Below, piece by piece: positions 1-9,500 of a stretch of 64,000 bases of DNA. Under the pieces are notes generated by a model. That model had not been told where the DNA came from and did no database searches. It saw only the letters and a program-made list of their open reading frames with translations. A program made the position numbers and the translations under genes. The stretch is from Paracrocinitomix mangrovi. Its GTDB lineage: Bacteria; Bacteroidota; Bacteroidia; Flavobacteriales_D; Crocinitomicaceae. The stretch lies in NCBI RefSeq assembly GCF_019740355.2, contig NZ_CP091819.1, forward strand, positions 868,001-932,000, in the 5' to 3' direction. The first letter of the stretch is position 1. Each line of letters starts with the position of its first letter.

Positions 1-2
1 CT

Positions 3-350
3 CCACATGAAAATGACTGTTTAATAGATGAATTACCGCTTGATCAACCGGTAGCACTATTGTTTGGAACAGAATTAACCGGATTATCCGACATAGCAAT
101 TGAGCATTCAGATGCAGCTGTAAAGTTACCTATGTATGGTTTCACTGAAAGTTATAACATTTCTGTTTCTGTAGCATTGGCGCTTTATGCACTCACAGAT
201 CGAATCAGAAAAGAAAAGGTGAATTGGCAATTATCACAAGATGAGCAAACCGCTATTAAATTACAGTGGGCAAAAAAAGTGGTTAAACACGGTGATAAGG
301 TGGAAAGAATTATCAATGAATCTTACGCTAACGATTTCCCAACTGAGTAA
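3..350 (+). CDS. TrmH/SpoU-family RNA 2'-O-methyltransferase, C-terminal part
   Basis: This reading frame is open from the first bases of the window, so the gene is cut at its 5' end and 115 codons remain. The visible part carries the SPOUT-fold motifs of the family: a VALLFGTELTGLSD stretch (motif 2) and LPMYGFTESYNISVSVA (motif 3), which form the knotted S-adenosylmethionine site. Such enzymes methylate the ribose 2'-OH of a tRNA or rRNA nucleotide. The helical tail after motif 3 resembles tRNA (Gm18) methyltransferase TrmH, but the target cannot be decided without the N-terminus. The last 23 bases overlap the 3' end of the convergent hutF. Confidence 0.88.
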   Translation, partial: PHENDCLIDELPLDQPVALLFGTELTGLSDIAIEHSDAAVKLPMYGFTESYNISVSVALALYALTDRIRKEKVNWQLSQDEQTAIKLQWAKKVVKHGDKVERIINESYANDFPTE

Positions 351-1701
351 TTGCTTTTACAAATTTTGCACTTGTTGAATTGGCAAGGAAGTGCTTTCCT
401 TCCTTTACTACCAACTTACCTTTTGAAATAGTACCATATTGCATACTTACATCAGTGCTATAAACAAATGTACTTGCCAAATTGGCTTCTTTTGAAGTTT
501 GTATCAGTGCACTTGAAGCATCCATCAACACAGCATCCAATGGTTCTCCTATTTTAAAATAAATAGACTCATTATTTCCCATTGCTTTTCTACCAGCTAT
601 TAAACTTTGATTGATTGCAAACTTTCCTGCATCTCCCTCCTCTTGAGTGTAATACGTGTTTCTTTTATGAGATGTTAATCGTTGTCCATAATCCAAAATC
701 CTCAACTCTTCAAAAGGGTTTAATCCAATATGAGAATCTGTACCAATGCTCCATGCTCCATTCATGGAAATAAAATCTCTTAAAGGAAAAATGCCATCTC
801 CTAAATTCCCTTCTGTTGATGGGCACAAAACAACATTTGCTCTACTATCGGCTAATAATTGAGTTTCCTGTTTTGTTAGATGTGTAGCATGAACTAAATG
901 AAATCTATCATTCAAGTTTACTGTATCTAGCAACCATTCAACTGGTCTTTTTCCCAAATAATCTAGGCAATCTTCAATCTCTTTTAATTGTTCTGCAATA
1001 TGAATATGAAAAGGTACATCCTGCCTACCCTGCTCTGCAACCTTAACAATATCAGTGGGCTCTACTCCTCTCATTGAATGAATTCCAATACCAACATTGG
1101 CGTGCGAATAGTACGAACAAGATTTTTCGGATGCTTCTAATAAAGTGTAATAATCTTCAATTGTTGCGGATATAAACCTTTTTTGCCCTTCTGTTGGATT
1201 CTTCCCAAACCCTCCTTTTTGATAAAAAATCGGAACCAACGTAATCCCTATTCCCACAGTAGATGCAGCCGCTACCAGACGTTCACCCATTTCTGAAATA
1301 TTGGCATAAGGTTTTCCATCCTTATCGTGGTGTACGTAATGAAATTCGGCAACATTTGTATACCCATGTCTTAACATTTCTGAATACAATTGCTGTGCAA
1401 TAGCTTGTAAATGATCTGGCGAAATACTTAAGGCTAATTGATACATTGCTTCTCTCCATGACCAAAAATCATCAGGTGTTCTATCGGTCGAATGAATTTC
1501 AGCTAATCCTGCCATGGCATACTGAAAAGCATGTGAATGTGCATTTTGAAAACCAGGAATAGCATAAACATTTAACTTATTAGCCTTACCCGTAAATTGC
1601 TGACTTATCGCCGTTATTATGCCTTTATCATTTACAGTAATAAAAGCGTCATCCAGCCATCCTTCATTTGTGAGTAATCCTTTAAATTGATAAGTTTCCA
1701 T
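328..1701 (-). CDS. hutF: Formimidoylglutamate deiminase (HutF), amidohydrolase family
   Basis: It probably hydrolyses N-formimidoyl-L-glutamate to N-formylglutamate and ammonia, a step of the five-step histidine degradation route. The 457 residues match the usual family length. The metal-binding HSH pair (about H55 and H57) sits in PGFQNAHSHAFQ. Later come HIHIAEQ, HATHLT and a GTDSHIGLNPFEELR segment, the typical HutF active-site order. A small beta-domain brackets the TIM barrel at both ends. The gene stands alone here: no hutU, hutI or hutG is in view, so the rest of the pathway must lie elsewhere. Its end overlaps the end of the methyltransferase gene by 23 bp on the opposite strand. Confidence 0.88.
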   Translation of the reverse strand: METYQFKGLLTNEGWLDDAFITVNDKGIITAISQQFTGKANKLNVYAIPGFQNAHSHAFQYAMAGLAEIHSTDRTPDDFWSWREAMYQLALSISPDHLQAIAQQLYSEMLRHGYTNVAEFHYVHHDKDGKPYANISEMGERLVAAASTVGIGITLVPIFYQKGGFGKNPTEGQKRFISATIEDYYTLLEASEKSCSYYSHANVGIGIHSMRGVEPTDIVKVAEQGRQDVPFHIHIAEQLKEIEDCLDYLGKRPVEWLLDTVNLNDRFHLVHATHLTKQETQLLADSRANVVLCPSTEGNLGDGIFPLRDFISMNGAWSIGTDSHIGLNPFEELRILDYGQRLTSHKRNTYYTQEEGDAGKFAINQSLIAGRKAMGNNESIYFKIGEPLDAVLMDASSALIQTSKEANLASTFVYSTDVSMQYGTISKGKLVVKEGKHFLANSTSAKFVKAITQLGNR

Positions 1702-1747
1702 CTGCTATATTTCAGTGCAATTGCCAAAAATAGAATTTTAGCTTGAT

Positions 1748-1755
1748 TATCTTTG
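1748..1755 (+). promoter_or_regulatory. -7 promoter element (TATCTTTG) of the nif3-like gene
   Basis: TATCTTTG matches the Bacteroidota sigma-A -7 consensus TAnnTTTG. Only four bases separate it from the ATG at 1760, so the predicted transcript would start at or next to the start codon. Confidence 0.6.
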
Positions 1756-1759
1756 TTAT

Positions 1760-2854
1760 ATGAAAGTAAAAGAAGTTGCCAATTATTTAGAATCCTTAGC
1801 TCCTTTGAGTAGCCAGGAAAGTTATGATAATTCAGGTTTGATAGCTGGAAACCCAGATGTTGAAATTACCGGAGTTTTGGTTTCATTGGATTGTACTGAA
1901 GAAATTGTTCAGGAAGCTATAGATAAAAAGTGCAACTTAATTATTTCACATCATCCAATTGTATTTAAAGGATTAAAGCGTTTGACCGGTAAAAATTATG
2001 TTGAAAGAACAGTAATTAAAGCCATTCAAAACAACATTTGTTTATATGCAATTCACACTAACCTGGACAATTACCAGAATGGTGTCAACAAAAAAATTGG
2101 AGATTTAATCGGAATTAATAAAACTGAAATATTATCTCCTGCTAATGATGTTTTACAAAAGCTAATTGTTTTTACACCTAAGGATGCTGCAGAATCTGTT
2201 AAAAACGCAATATTCAGTGCAGGAGGGGGCAATATTGGAAATTATTCTGAATGCAGTTTCAACAGTGATGGATTAGGTACCTACAAAGGCAACGAGAATT
2301 CAAACCCTGCCTATGGCGAAAAAGGCAGTAGACATCAAGAAGAGGAGATTAAAATTGAAGTTTTAATTAGTAATCATATCTCATCACAAGTGGTAAGATC
2401 AATGTTAGCTGCCCATCCTTATGAAGAGGTAGCTTATGACTTGGTTCCTTTAAATAATCAAAATAAATTTGAAGGGTCAGGTATGGTAGGAGAATTGGAA
2501 CATCCTATGGATGAAAAAGAATTTCTTGCACTCCTTAAAAACACCTTCAAAACGGGATGTATCAGACACACAGCACTATTCAATAAACCTATAAAAAAGG
2601 TAGCCTGGTGTGGTGGTTCAGGTAGTTTTTTATTAAAAAATGCCATTAGATCAGAGGCCGATATTTTCATTACCGGAGATTTTAAATACCATGAATTTTT
2701 TGATGCAGAAGACAAAATAATTATTGCTGATATTGGTCATTATGAAAGTGAGCAATTCACAATTGATCTAATTGCTGATATGATCAGAAAAAAATTTAGT
2801 ACATTTGCACTCTATTTGACGGAAGAAAACACAAATCCGGTAAATTATTATTGA
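1760..2854 (+). CDS. Nif3-like dinuclear metal centre protein
   Basis: This is a member of the Nif3/YbgI/YqfO family, often named GTP cyclohydrolase I type 2 homolog, which forms toroidal hexamers with a two-metal site; its cellular role is unsettled. Visible metal-site motifs are ISHHPIVF (H64, H65), AIHTNLDN (H99, D103) and a C-terminal GHYESEQF. At 364 residues it is the long form, with a PII/CutA-like domain of about 110 residues inserted between the two halves (roughly residues 130-240). The next gene begins 4 bp after the stop, so the two are probably co-transcribed, an arrangement common in Bacteroidota. The start follows a -7 promoter box almost directly. Confidence 0.9.
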   Translation: MKVKEVANYLESLAPLSSQESYDNSGLIAGNPDVEITGVLVSLDCTEEIVQEAIDKKCNLIISHHPIVFKGLKRLTGKNYVERTVIKAIQNNICLYAIHTNLDNYQNGVNKKIGDLIGINKTEILSPANDVLQKLIVFTPKDAAESVKNAIFSAGGGNIGNYSECSFNSDGLGTYKGNENSNPAYGEKGSRHQEEEIKIEVLISNHISSQVVRSMLAAHPYEEVAYDLVPLNNQNKFEGSGMVGELEHPMDEKEFLALLKNTFKTGCIRHTALFNKPIKKVAWCGGSGSFLLKNAIRSEADIFITGDFKYHEFFDAEDKIIIADIGHYESEQFTIDLIADMIRKKFSTFALYLTEENTNPVNYY

Positions 2855-2858
2855 TAAA

Positions 2859-3614
2859 ATGGCGAAGAAAAAAACTGCTGAAAACACCATAGAGCAAAAG
2901 CTTAACAGTCTTTACGCTTTACAACAAATCGACTCTCAAATTGATAAAATCAGAACTTTAAGAGGTGAATTGCCTTTAGAAGTAGAAGATTTGGAGGCTG
3001 AGATTGAAGGATTGGAGACGAGATTAGCCAAGTTAAATGAAGAAAATGACGCTTTAGACAAGTTAATGTCTGATCGTAAAAATATGATCAAAGACGCTAA
3101 AGCTGCTATCAAGAAATATAACGAACAGCAAAAAAACGTTAGAAATAACAGAGAATTTGATTCTATTTCTAAAGAGATTGAATTTCAAGAATTAGAAATT
3201 GAACTTTCTGAGAAAAAAATCAACGAAGCTAAAGCTAACATTGAGCACAAAGCTGAAGTTATCAAAGTTGCTGACGAGAAGTTAAAAGAACGCAAGAAGG
3301 ATTTAGAGATCAAGAAAAAAGAACTTGACGATATCTCATCTGAAACTGAGAAGGACGAGAAAAAATTGATCAAAGATTCTGAAAAAGCGAAAGAAGGAAT
3401 TGAAGAGAGATTGGTTACAGCTTACGAAAGATTGAGAAATAACTCAAAAAATGGATTAGCTGTTGTTTCAATTGAAAGAGATTCATGTGGTGGATGTTTT
3501 AACAAAATCCCGCCTCAAAGACAAATTGATATTCAAGCAAGAAAGAAAATCATAGTTTGCGAGCATTGCGGTAGAATTTTGGTTGAACCACCTGCAGACG
3601 CACAAGACAATTAA
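2859..3614 (+). CDS. Coiled-coil protein with C-terminal C4 zinc ribbon
   Basis: The 251-residue protein is almost wholly charged helix (about residues 5-190, heptad-like, rich in E and K) followed by a zinc ribbon with C210-x2-C213 and C234-x2-C237. This architecture is that of the C4-type zinc-ribbon family (CT398/HP0958-like). Some members have been linked to RNA or flagellar functions, but in non-flagellated Bacteroidota the role is unknown. It lies 4 bp downstream of the nif3-like gene, a widely conserved pairing that suggests a shared pathway. A strong palindromic terminator follows at once. Confidence 0.88.
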   Translation: MAKKKTAENTIEQKLNSLYALQQIDSQIDKIRTLRGELPLEVEDLEAEIEGLETRLAKLNEENDALDKLMSDRKNMIKDAKAAIKKYNEQQKNVRNNREFDSISKEIEFQELEIELSEKKINEAKANIEHKAEVIKVADEKLKERKKDLEIKKKELDDISSETEKDEKKLIKDSEKAKEGIEERLVTAYERLRNNSKNGLAVVSIERDSCGGCFNKIPPQRQIDIQARKKIIVCEHCGRILVEPPADAQDN

Positions 3615-3648
3615 AAAAAAGCCTGATGAATTCATCAGGCTTTTTTTT
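3613..3648. terminator. Bidirectional rho-independent terminator
   Basis: A perfect palindrome of 22 bases (half AGCCTGATGAA) has an A-run on its left and a T-run on its right. It can therefore end transcription of the zinc-ribbon gene on the plus strand and of the OmpA-like gene on the minus strand. Confidence 0.9.
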
Positions 3649-3671
3649 GCTTCCTTTTCAGAATAAGTCGT

Positions 3672-5558
3672 CTATAACTTAGTTACTTTAAATTCTGTTC
3701 TTCTGTTCTCTTGGTGTTGCTCCTCAGAACATTTAACTCCGTTAACACATTGATTTCTCGGAACAGTTTCTCCGTATCCTTTCCAGCTCAATCTATCAGC
3801 TGCAATACCTTTATAGATAAGATATCTTACTGCAGCTAATGCACGCTTATCAGACAATACCTGATTGTAATGATCTTTCCCTCTGGCATCACAGTGAGAT
3901 CCCATTTCAATATGAATAGTAGGATTATCTTTTAAAAGCTTCACTAACTTATCCAATTCCGTTGCTGCATCAGGTCTAATGTTCCATCTATCAAAGTCAT
4001 AAAAAATATCTTCCAGTACAATTGGTTTGTTCAGTTCAATTTCTTCAACAATGAAATCGGCGTAAAAATTCTCTGAATACTTCTTCCCTTTTGTAGATAC
4101 TTTATCCGTTCTCGTAAAACATCCAATTTTAGTGCACAATAAGTGGTATTCTTCCTCAACGTCTAATTGATATTCAAATTTACCATCCTTATCACTGGTC
4201 ATTGTAATCACTTTTCCATCAGATCCTCTAGTAATCTCAACCGTAACTCCTGCAACTGGATCAAATGAATCTTTTTTTCTTGCTCTACCATACAGAATAA
4301 ATGTTGGTGCATTTTTCTTAAACTCATATAATTCATCCTTATTCGCTCTAGAAGACGTTACAAACCCTGTTGTATTATCTTCAGACAACACAAAGCTAAA
4401 ATCGTCTTTTAAGGAATTAAGAGGATAATTCAAGTTTTCAGGCTTCATCCAACGCCCATTGTATTCATAGGTTAAAAACACATCTAACCCACCCATTGAA
4501 TTGTGTGCATCAGAAGAGAAGTATAATATTCCATCATCATGCATATATGGAAACATCTCATTACCCGGCGTATTTACTGTCTCTCCTAAATTTTCCGGTT
4601 TTGTCCACTCACCGTTTTCAAATCTAGTAACATAAATATCCGTACCTCCATAACCTCCAGGCATGTCAGAAACAAAATACAAGGTTTTATCATCACTTGC
4701 CAAAGCAGGATGCCCACATGAGTAATTATCTGAATTAAATGGCAACTCCTCCAAATGTTTCCATTTTCCATCCTCTGATTTTGCAATGAATATTTTCAAG
4801 TTATTTTCCTCTTCATTGCTAATTTCCATTTTACGTTTGAAGTAATTACTTCTTGTAAAGTACACTACATCTCCAGATTTAGAAAAAGATGCAGGACCCT
4901 CATGAAATTTTCCATTGATAGTTCCTTGCAATATTTCCGGGGACAACCAGTTCCCATCTTCGTCTTTTTCCATGTAATACAAATCCAAATATGAATTACC
5001 GGTCCAAGGACTTTGTTTTGATCCTCTAAATACTTCCTTTTCTCCTGAGAAAACAATTCCATCTCTGTATTCAACCGCACTAAAAGCTCCGGTGAAATCA
5101 TCTGTAGGAATTTTTTCTAATGTAAAGAGACTTGTATCTATATAACGTTCATTGATAGAGTTTACAGATGATAATAACATACCTGCAACCACATCATTTG
5201 GATGTCTCAAAAGATATCTTGTTAAATAGCCTTTTGCTTCTTTAGTTTTTCCTGTAGCCATTAAAGCTCGTGCATAGTAAAAATTCAACTTGTCAGCTGC
5301 ACTTTTATTTGCCATGCACTCTTCATAAAGCTCCATTGCTTTTTCATACTTGCCCATGAAATAATAGGCATTACCCATTTTCTCAAGAACTTCAAGGTTT
5401 CTATCCTTTTTAATTCCTTTTTCATAGGATGCTATTGCCTCAGAATATCTTAAATATTCATAGTGTTTATCCCCCTCATTAAAATACTTCTCTGCACTAC
5501 ACCCAACCAATACAATCCCAATTAGCGCTATTAAGCTGCTATAAAATATATTTCTCAT
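3672..5558 (-). CDS. OmpA-family lipoprotein with TPR and PD40 repeats (PorE-like)
   Basis: The protein has a lipoprotein signal with lipobox LVGC (C20). It then shows TPR-like helices (about 24-125), a WD40/PD40 beta-propeller region (about 160-400, with repeated LYFVSD and LYFSSD strands), a carboxypeptidase-regulatory-like beta domain (about 418-500) and a C-terminal OmpA peptidoglycan-binding domain (about 515-628, MGSHCDARGKDHYNQ). This order resembles PorE of the type IX secretion system, which tethers the machinery to the cell wall. It is last in the minus-strand cluster, 25 bp after the PorP/SprF gene. The role as anchor for the adhesin system is inferred from this context. Many paralogues exist in the phylum, so a one-to-one PorE assignment is not claimed. 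Confidence 0.85.
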   Translation of the reverse strand: MRNIFYSSLIALIGIVLVGCSAEKYFNEGDKHYEYLRYSEAIASYEKGIKKDRNLEVLEKMGNAYYFMGKYEKAMELYEECMANKSAADKLNFYYARALMATGKTKEAKGYLTRYLLRHPNDVVAGMLLSSVNSINERYIDTSLFTLEKIPTDDFTGAFSAVEYRDGIVFSGEKEVFRGSKQSPWTGNSYLDLYYMEKDEDGNWLSPEILQGTINGKFHEGPASFSKSGDVVYFTRSNYFKRKMEISNEEENNLKIFIAKSEDGKWKHLEELPFNSDNYSCGHPALASDDKTLYFVSDMPGGYGGTDIYVTRFENGEWTKPENLGETVNTPGNEMFPYMHDDGILYFSSDAHNSMGGLDVFLTYEYNGRWMKPENLNYPLNSLKDDFSFVLSEDNTTGFVTSSRANKDELYEFKKNAPTFILYGRARKKDSFDPVAGVTVEITRGSDGKVITMTSDKDGKFEYQLDVEEEYHLLCTKIGCFTRTDKVSTKGKKYSENFYADFIVEEIELNKPIVLEDIFYDFDRWNIRPDAATELDKLVKLLKDNPTIHIEMGSHCDARGKDHYNQVLSDKRALAAVRYLIYKGIAADRLSWKGYGETVPRNQCVNGVKCSEEQHQENRRTEFKVTKL

Positions 5559-5583
5559 GAAATGCTCTTTTTAATCTGTTTTA

Positions 5584-6519
5584 CTAAAAATATCTAGGTG
5601 TTTTTTCTTTAGTATCTCCTTTACCAAAATCATATCCAATCATGATTTCATGAGATCCTGCAGAGTACTTACGGATATTTGAAAATGTTATGTCATAGGC
5701 ATAACCCACTCTAAAACTATTCGAAGCCTGATACTCCAATAATGCTACTAATGCATCACCTGTTCTAAATGAAGCTCCAACCCAGATTGTCTCTTTAAAC
5801 AACGCACTAAAATTAATGTCTGCTTCAAATGGAGCACCTGTAATATACTTCATCAAAATACTTGGCTTTAACTTTACATTTTCGCCTGCCTGAAAAATAT
5901 ATCCTCCTGTAATCAACAAGTGTCTTCTCATAAAAGATGTCTTGTTAATATTGAAAGAGAATCCCATTCCTTTTTCGTAAGCTAAAAGAGTTGGAATTGA
6001 AATTCCAGCATACCATTTTTCTTTTTGATGGTAATACATTCCGAATCCAAACTTAGGAATTACTTGTCCGCGGATATCTGACCCAAACATTGGGTCTGAC
6101 TCATCCCAGGTAGTTAATTCAGAAACTTTAGCTGAATAAATGGACATTCCGGCTTTTAAACCAAATGCCAATTTACCTTCTTCAGATAACTTAACGTTAT
6201 AAGAATAGTTTCCTACGATATCAGTTTGGTTGGTAACTCCAATGTTATCGTTTGACACAACTAAACCTACTCCCATTTTGTTATCTACCAAGGGCATATC
6301 TGCTGCGGCTGTAAATGTATATGGTGATCCATCAAAACCTACCCATTGCTTTCTGAAAAGCATAGTTGTAGTTATGCATTCCTGACTACCGGCATAAGCA
6401 GGGTTAAGAAACAGTCCGTTAAACATGTACTGACTCACCATTGGCTCCTGCTGAGCCTTAGCATTGTCTACCACCAGAAGTGTCAAACATGCTATTAATA
6501 TTACTTTCATTGTTTTCAT
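5584..6519 (-). CDS. PorP/SprF family type IX secretion outer-membrane protein
   Basis: The 311-residue protein has a Sec signal peptide (cleavage after about residue 22, NAKAQ) and the opening QEPMVSQYMFNGLFLNPAYAG, the hallmark of the PorP/SprF family. The rest is alternating beta strands typical of an outer-membrane barrel. Family members are paired with particular large T9SS type B cargo proteins and are needed for their surface attachment. Here it sits 19 bp after the giant adhesin gene and 25 bp before the OmpA-like lipoprotein gene, the classical sprB-sprF arrangement. An alternative start at the second Met (codon 4) would also give a normal signal peptide. Confidence 0.92.
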   Translation of the reverse strand: MKTMKVILIACLTLLVVDNAKAQQEPMVSQYMFNGLFLNPAYAGSQECITTTMLFRKQWVGFDGSPYTFTAAADMPLVDNKMGVGLVVSNDNIGVTNQTDIVGNYSYNVKLSEEGKLAFGLKAGMSIYSAKVSELTTWDESDPMFGSDIRGQVIPKFGFGMYYHQKEKWYAGISIPTLLAYEKGMGFSFNINKTSFMRRHLLITGGYIFQAGENVKLKPSILMKYITGAPFEADINFSALFKETIWVGASFRTGDALVALLEYQASNSFRVGYAYDITFSNIRKYSAGSHEIMIGYDFGKGDTKEKTPRYF

Positions 6520-6538
6520 ACCTTCTCTAGTTTCTTTA

Positions 6539-9500
6539 TTATTTATTTCTAACAGTTCTTAAATCAATATATCCTGTCAATGGCTGTTCTAATTCATCAA
6601 TCTTTAAGATTGCGAAATAGGTACCATCAGGTAGTTTCTTTCCTTTATTGTTTAATCCTTCCCAATCGTTATTGTACCCTGTTGTAGAGTAAACCAGGTT
6701 ACCCCATCTATTGTAAATCAACAACTCATTATTCGGATATACTTCAATTCCATGGATTACGAAATAGTCGTTGTAACCATCACCATTTGGAGAGAATCCT
6801 TGTGGCATTTCAAGCTCAAGTGGTTGTATTAGTGAATCACTTCCAAACACTGAACATCCATTGGCATCTGTTACTACTATTGTATACAAACCTGCCGTTA
6901 AATCTTCGATATCTTCGTCAGTTGATCCATTTGACCAAGTGTAAGAATAAGGAGAAACCCCACCAATTACTGACATATCAATCCAGCCATCCTCGCTTAG
7001 GTAATGACTTACATTAAAGCCTCCGTCATACTCTGAGTGAATAAACTCAAGGTATAATGAATCAGGTTGATAAACATCCATTGTGTCCGAAATCACACAT
7101 CCATTACTATCAGTTACTGTAACATAATAGTTTCCTGCTACAAGATTTGTTATAAGAGCAGTTGTATCGCCATTAGACCAGTTATAAACCACAGGAGAAA
7201 CAGCTCCTGTAACTTCAATATCAATGCTTCCGCTTTCATCTCCATAGCATGTTACATCTTCAATCTCATGACTTATGCCAAGTGGATTTATGGCATACAC
7301 AGAATCTTCGTAATTCAAGAAGCATCCATTTACATCTGTCACTAAAACTGAGTAAGTTCCAGCTGCCAGACTATCAATATCTTGAAGTGTATCACCAGTA
7401 CTCCAGTTATAAGTGTATGGCAATGTTCCACCATGAAGAGTTAAATCAATTGAACCATCTGCTGATAAACAAGTTGCATGCTCCAATACTGATACTGCAA
7501 ACATTGAATCCGGCTCAAGTATCTCAACAGACAATTGATAGATACATCCTTTATCATCTGTCAATGTCAAGTCATAAATTCCTGCTGACAATGAATCTAT
7601 ATTTTGAAGTGTATCTCCATTACTCCAGTTATACATATATGGCATTGTACCACCAGTTGGAATAATATTGATGTAAGCATCTGTTGAATCAAAACAACTT
7701 ACATTTCCATAGGTAACGTCAACTTGTATTGTGTCAGATTCAGCCACAGTAAACAAAGTATCAAACTGACATAAGTTGGCGTCATAAACAGTTACTGAAT
7801 AATCACCAGGACCTAAGTTTGTAACATCTTCTGTTGTTTCTGCATTACTCCATAAGAAAGTATAAGGAGCAGTTCCGTCAGCTGGAGTTAAATCAATTGA
7901 TCCATCTGACAATCCAAAGCATGTTACATCTGTAGTTACCCCTGTTGCTGTTGGTTTTGGATGAACTGTCACAGTGAAAGAACAAATAGATACGTTTCCA
8001 TGAATATCTGTTACTTCATATGTCTCTGTAGTTGTTCCTACAGGGAATACAGCACCAGATCCTAAACCTGCAGTTTGAATAATTGTATCTACACCACAGT
8101 TATCAGATGCTGTTGGTAGATCATACAAGATAATTGAATCACATGAACTAGTATCTGCTTGACAGAATGTTAAGACAGGTGCCTCATTATCAGTAACTAC
8201 TACATCAAATGAACATGTATCTGTATTTCCTGAAAGATCAGTTGCGACATACACCACTGTTGTAGTTCCTACAGGGAATGTATCTCCTGAGCTGAAGTTA
8301 CTAGTGATTGTATCACCACAATTATCTACAGATGTTGGCGCCGTCCAGCTAACCACTGCCGAACAATTTCCAGGATCACTGTTTACCAAAATATCGGAAG
8401 GACATCCAGAAAATACTGGGCTAATAGTATCTAACACTGTTAAATTGAATGAGCAACTTACAGTATTACCTGCATTATCTATTACGGTCAGAACAATTGT
8501 AGTATCACCGGTTGATACTAAAGTACCTGCTACCGGAGATTGACTAATTGTTGCTCCACAATTATCTGAATATGTTGCTAGCAAAGTATAATCTAAAATA
8601 GCATGTTCACAGTTGTTATCAGCATATTCTGTCTGATCAGGAGCACAAGTTAAAGTTGGATCTTCGTTGTCATTAACAGTTACATCCTGTGTACAAGTAG
8701 CAGTATTTCCATGAATATCTGTTACAGTCCAAGTTACTGTTGTTGTTCCTACAGGGAAGGTTGCAGGAGCGTCATTTGTTACTGTCGCTACTCCACAATT
8801 ATCTCCTGTTGTTGGATTTCCTAAACTGATGTTTACTAAGTCAGTTGAGCAATTTCCAGGATCATTATTTACAGTCACATCTGTTGGGCATGTAATTGTT
8901 GGATTCTCAGTATCATTTACTGTTACGTCTTGTGTACAAGTAACTGAGTTTCCATGAATATCTGTTACTGTCCAGGTTACTGTTGTTGTTCCTACAGGGA
9001 AGGTTGCTGGAGCATCATTTGTTACTGTTGCCACACCACAATTATCACCTGTTGTTGGAGTACCCAAAGTAACTCCAGTTGCTGAACATACTCCTGCATC
9101 ATTAGATACTGTTACATCCGCAGGACAAGTAATTGTTGGATTTTCATTATCATTCACTGTTACATCTTGCGCACAAGTAATTGAATTACCATGAATATCT
9201 GTAACGGTCCATGTTACTGTTGTTGTTCCTACAGGGAATGTTGCCGGTGCATCATTTGTTACCGTTGCTACACCACAATTGTCATTTGTGAAAGGGGTAC
9301 CTAAGTTAACAGTAGTGGCTTCACATAATCCAGCATCACTATCTACTGTAACGTCACCAGGACAAATGATAGAAGGATCTTCGTTGTCATTAACTGTTAC
9401 ATCTTGAGTACAGGTAGCAGTATTTCCGTGAATATCTGTTACAGTCCAAGTTACTGTTGTTGTTCCTACAGGGAAGGTTGCAGGAGCGTCATTTGTTACT

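Noticed and set aside
328-350. A frameshift joining the methyltransferase and hutF regions
   Set aside because: The genes are on opposite strands, both end normally, and the 23-bp overlap of their 3' ends is simple convergence.
6787-7665. Several open frames antisense to the adhesin C-terminal half
   Set aside because: They are low-complexity shadows of the repeat-rich coding strand, lack start signals and have no recognisable protein motifs.
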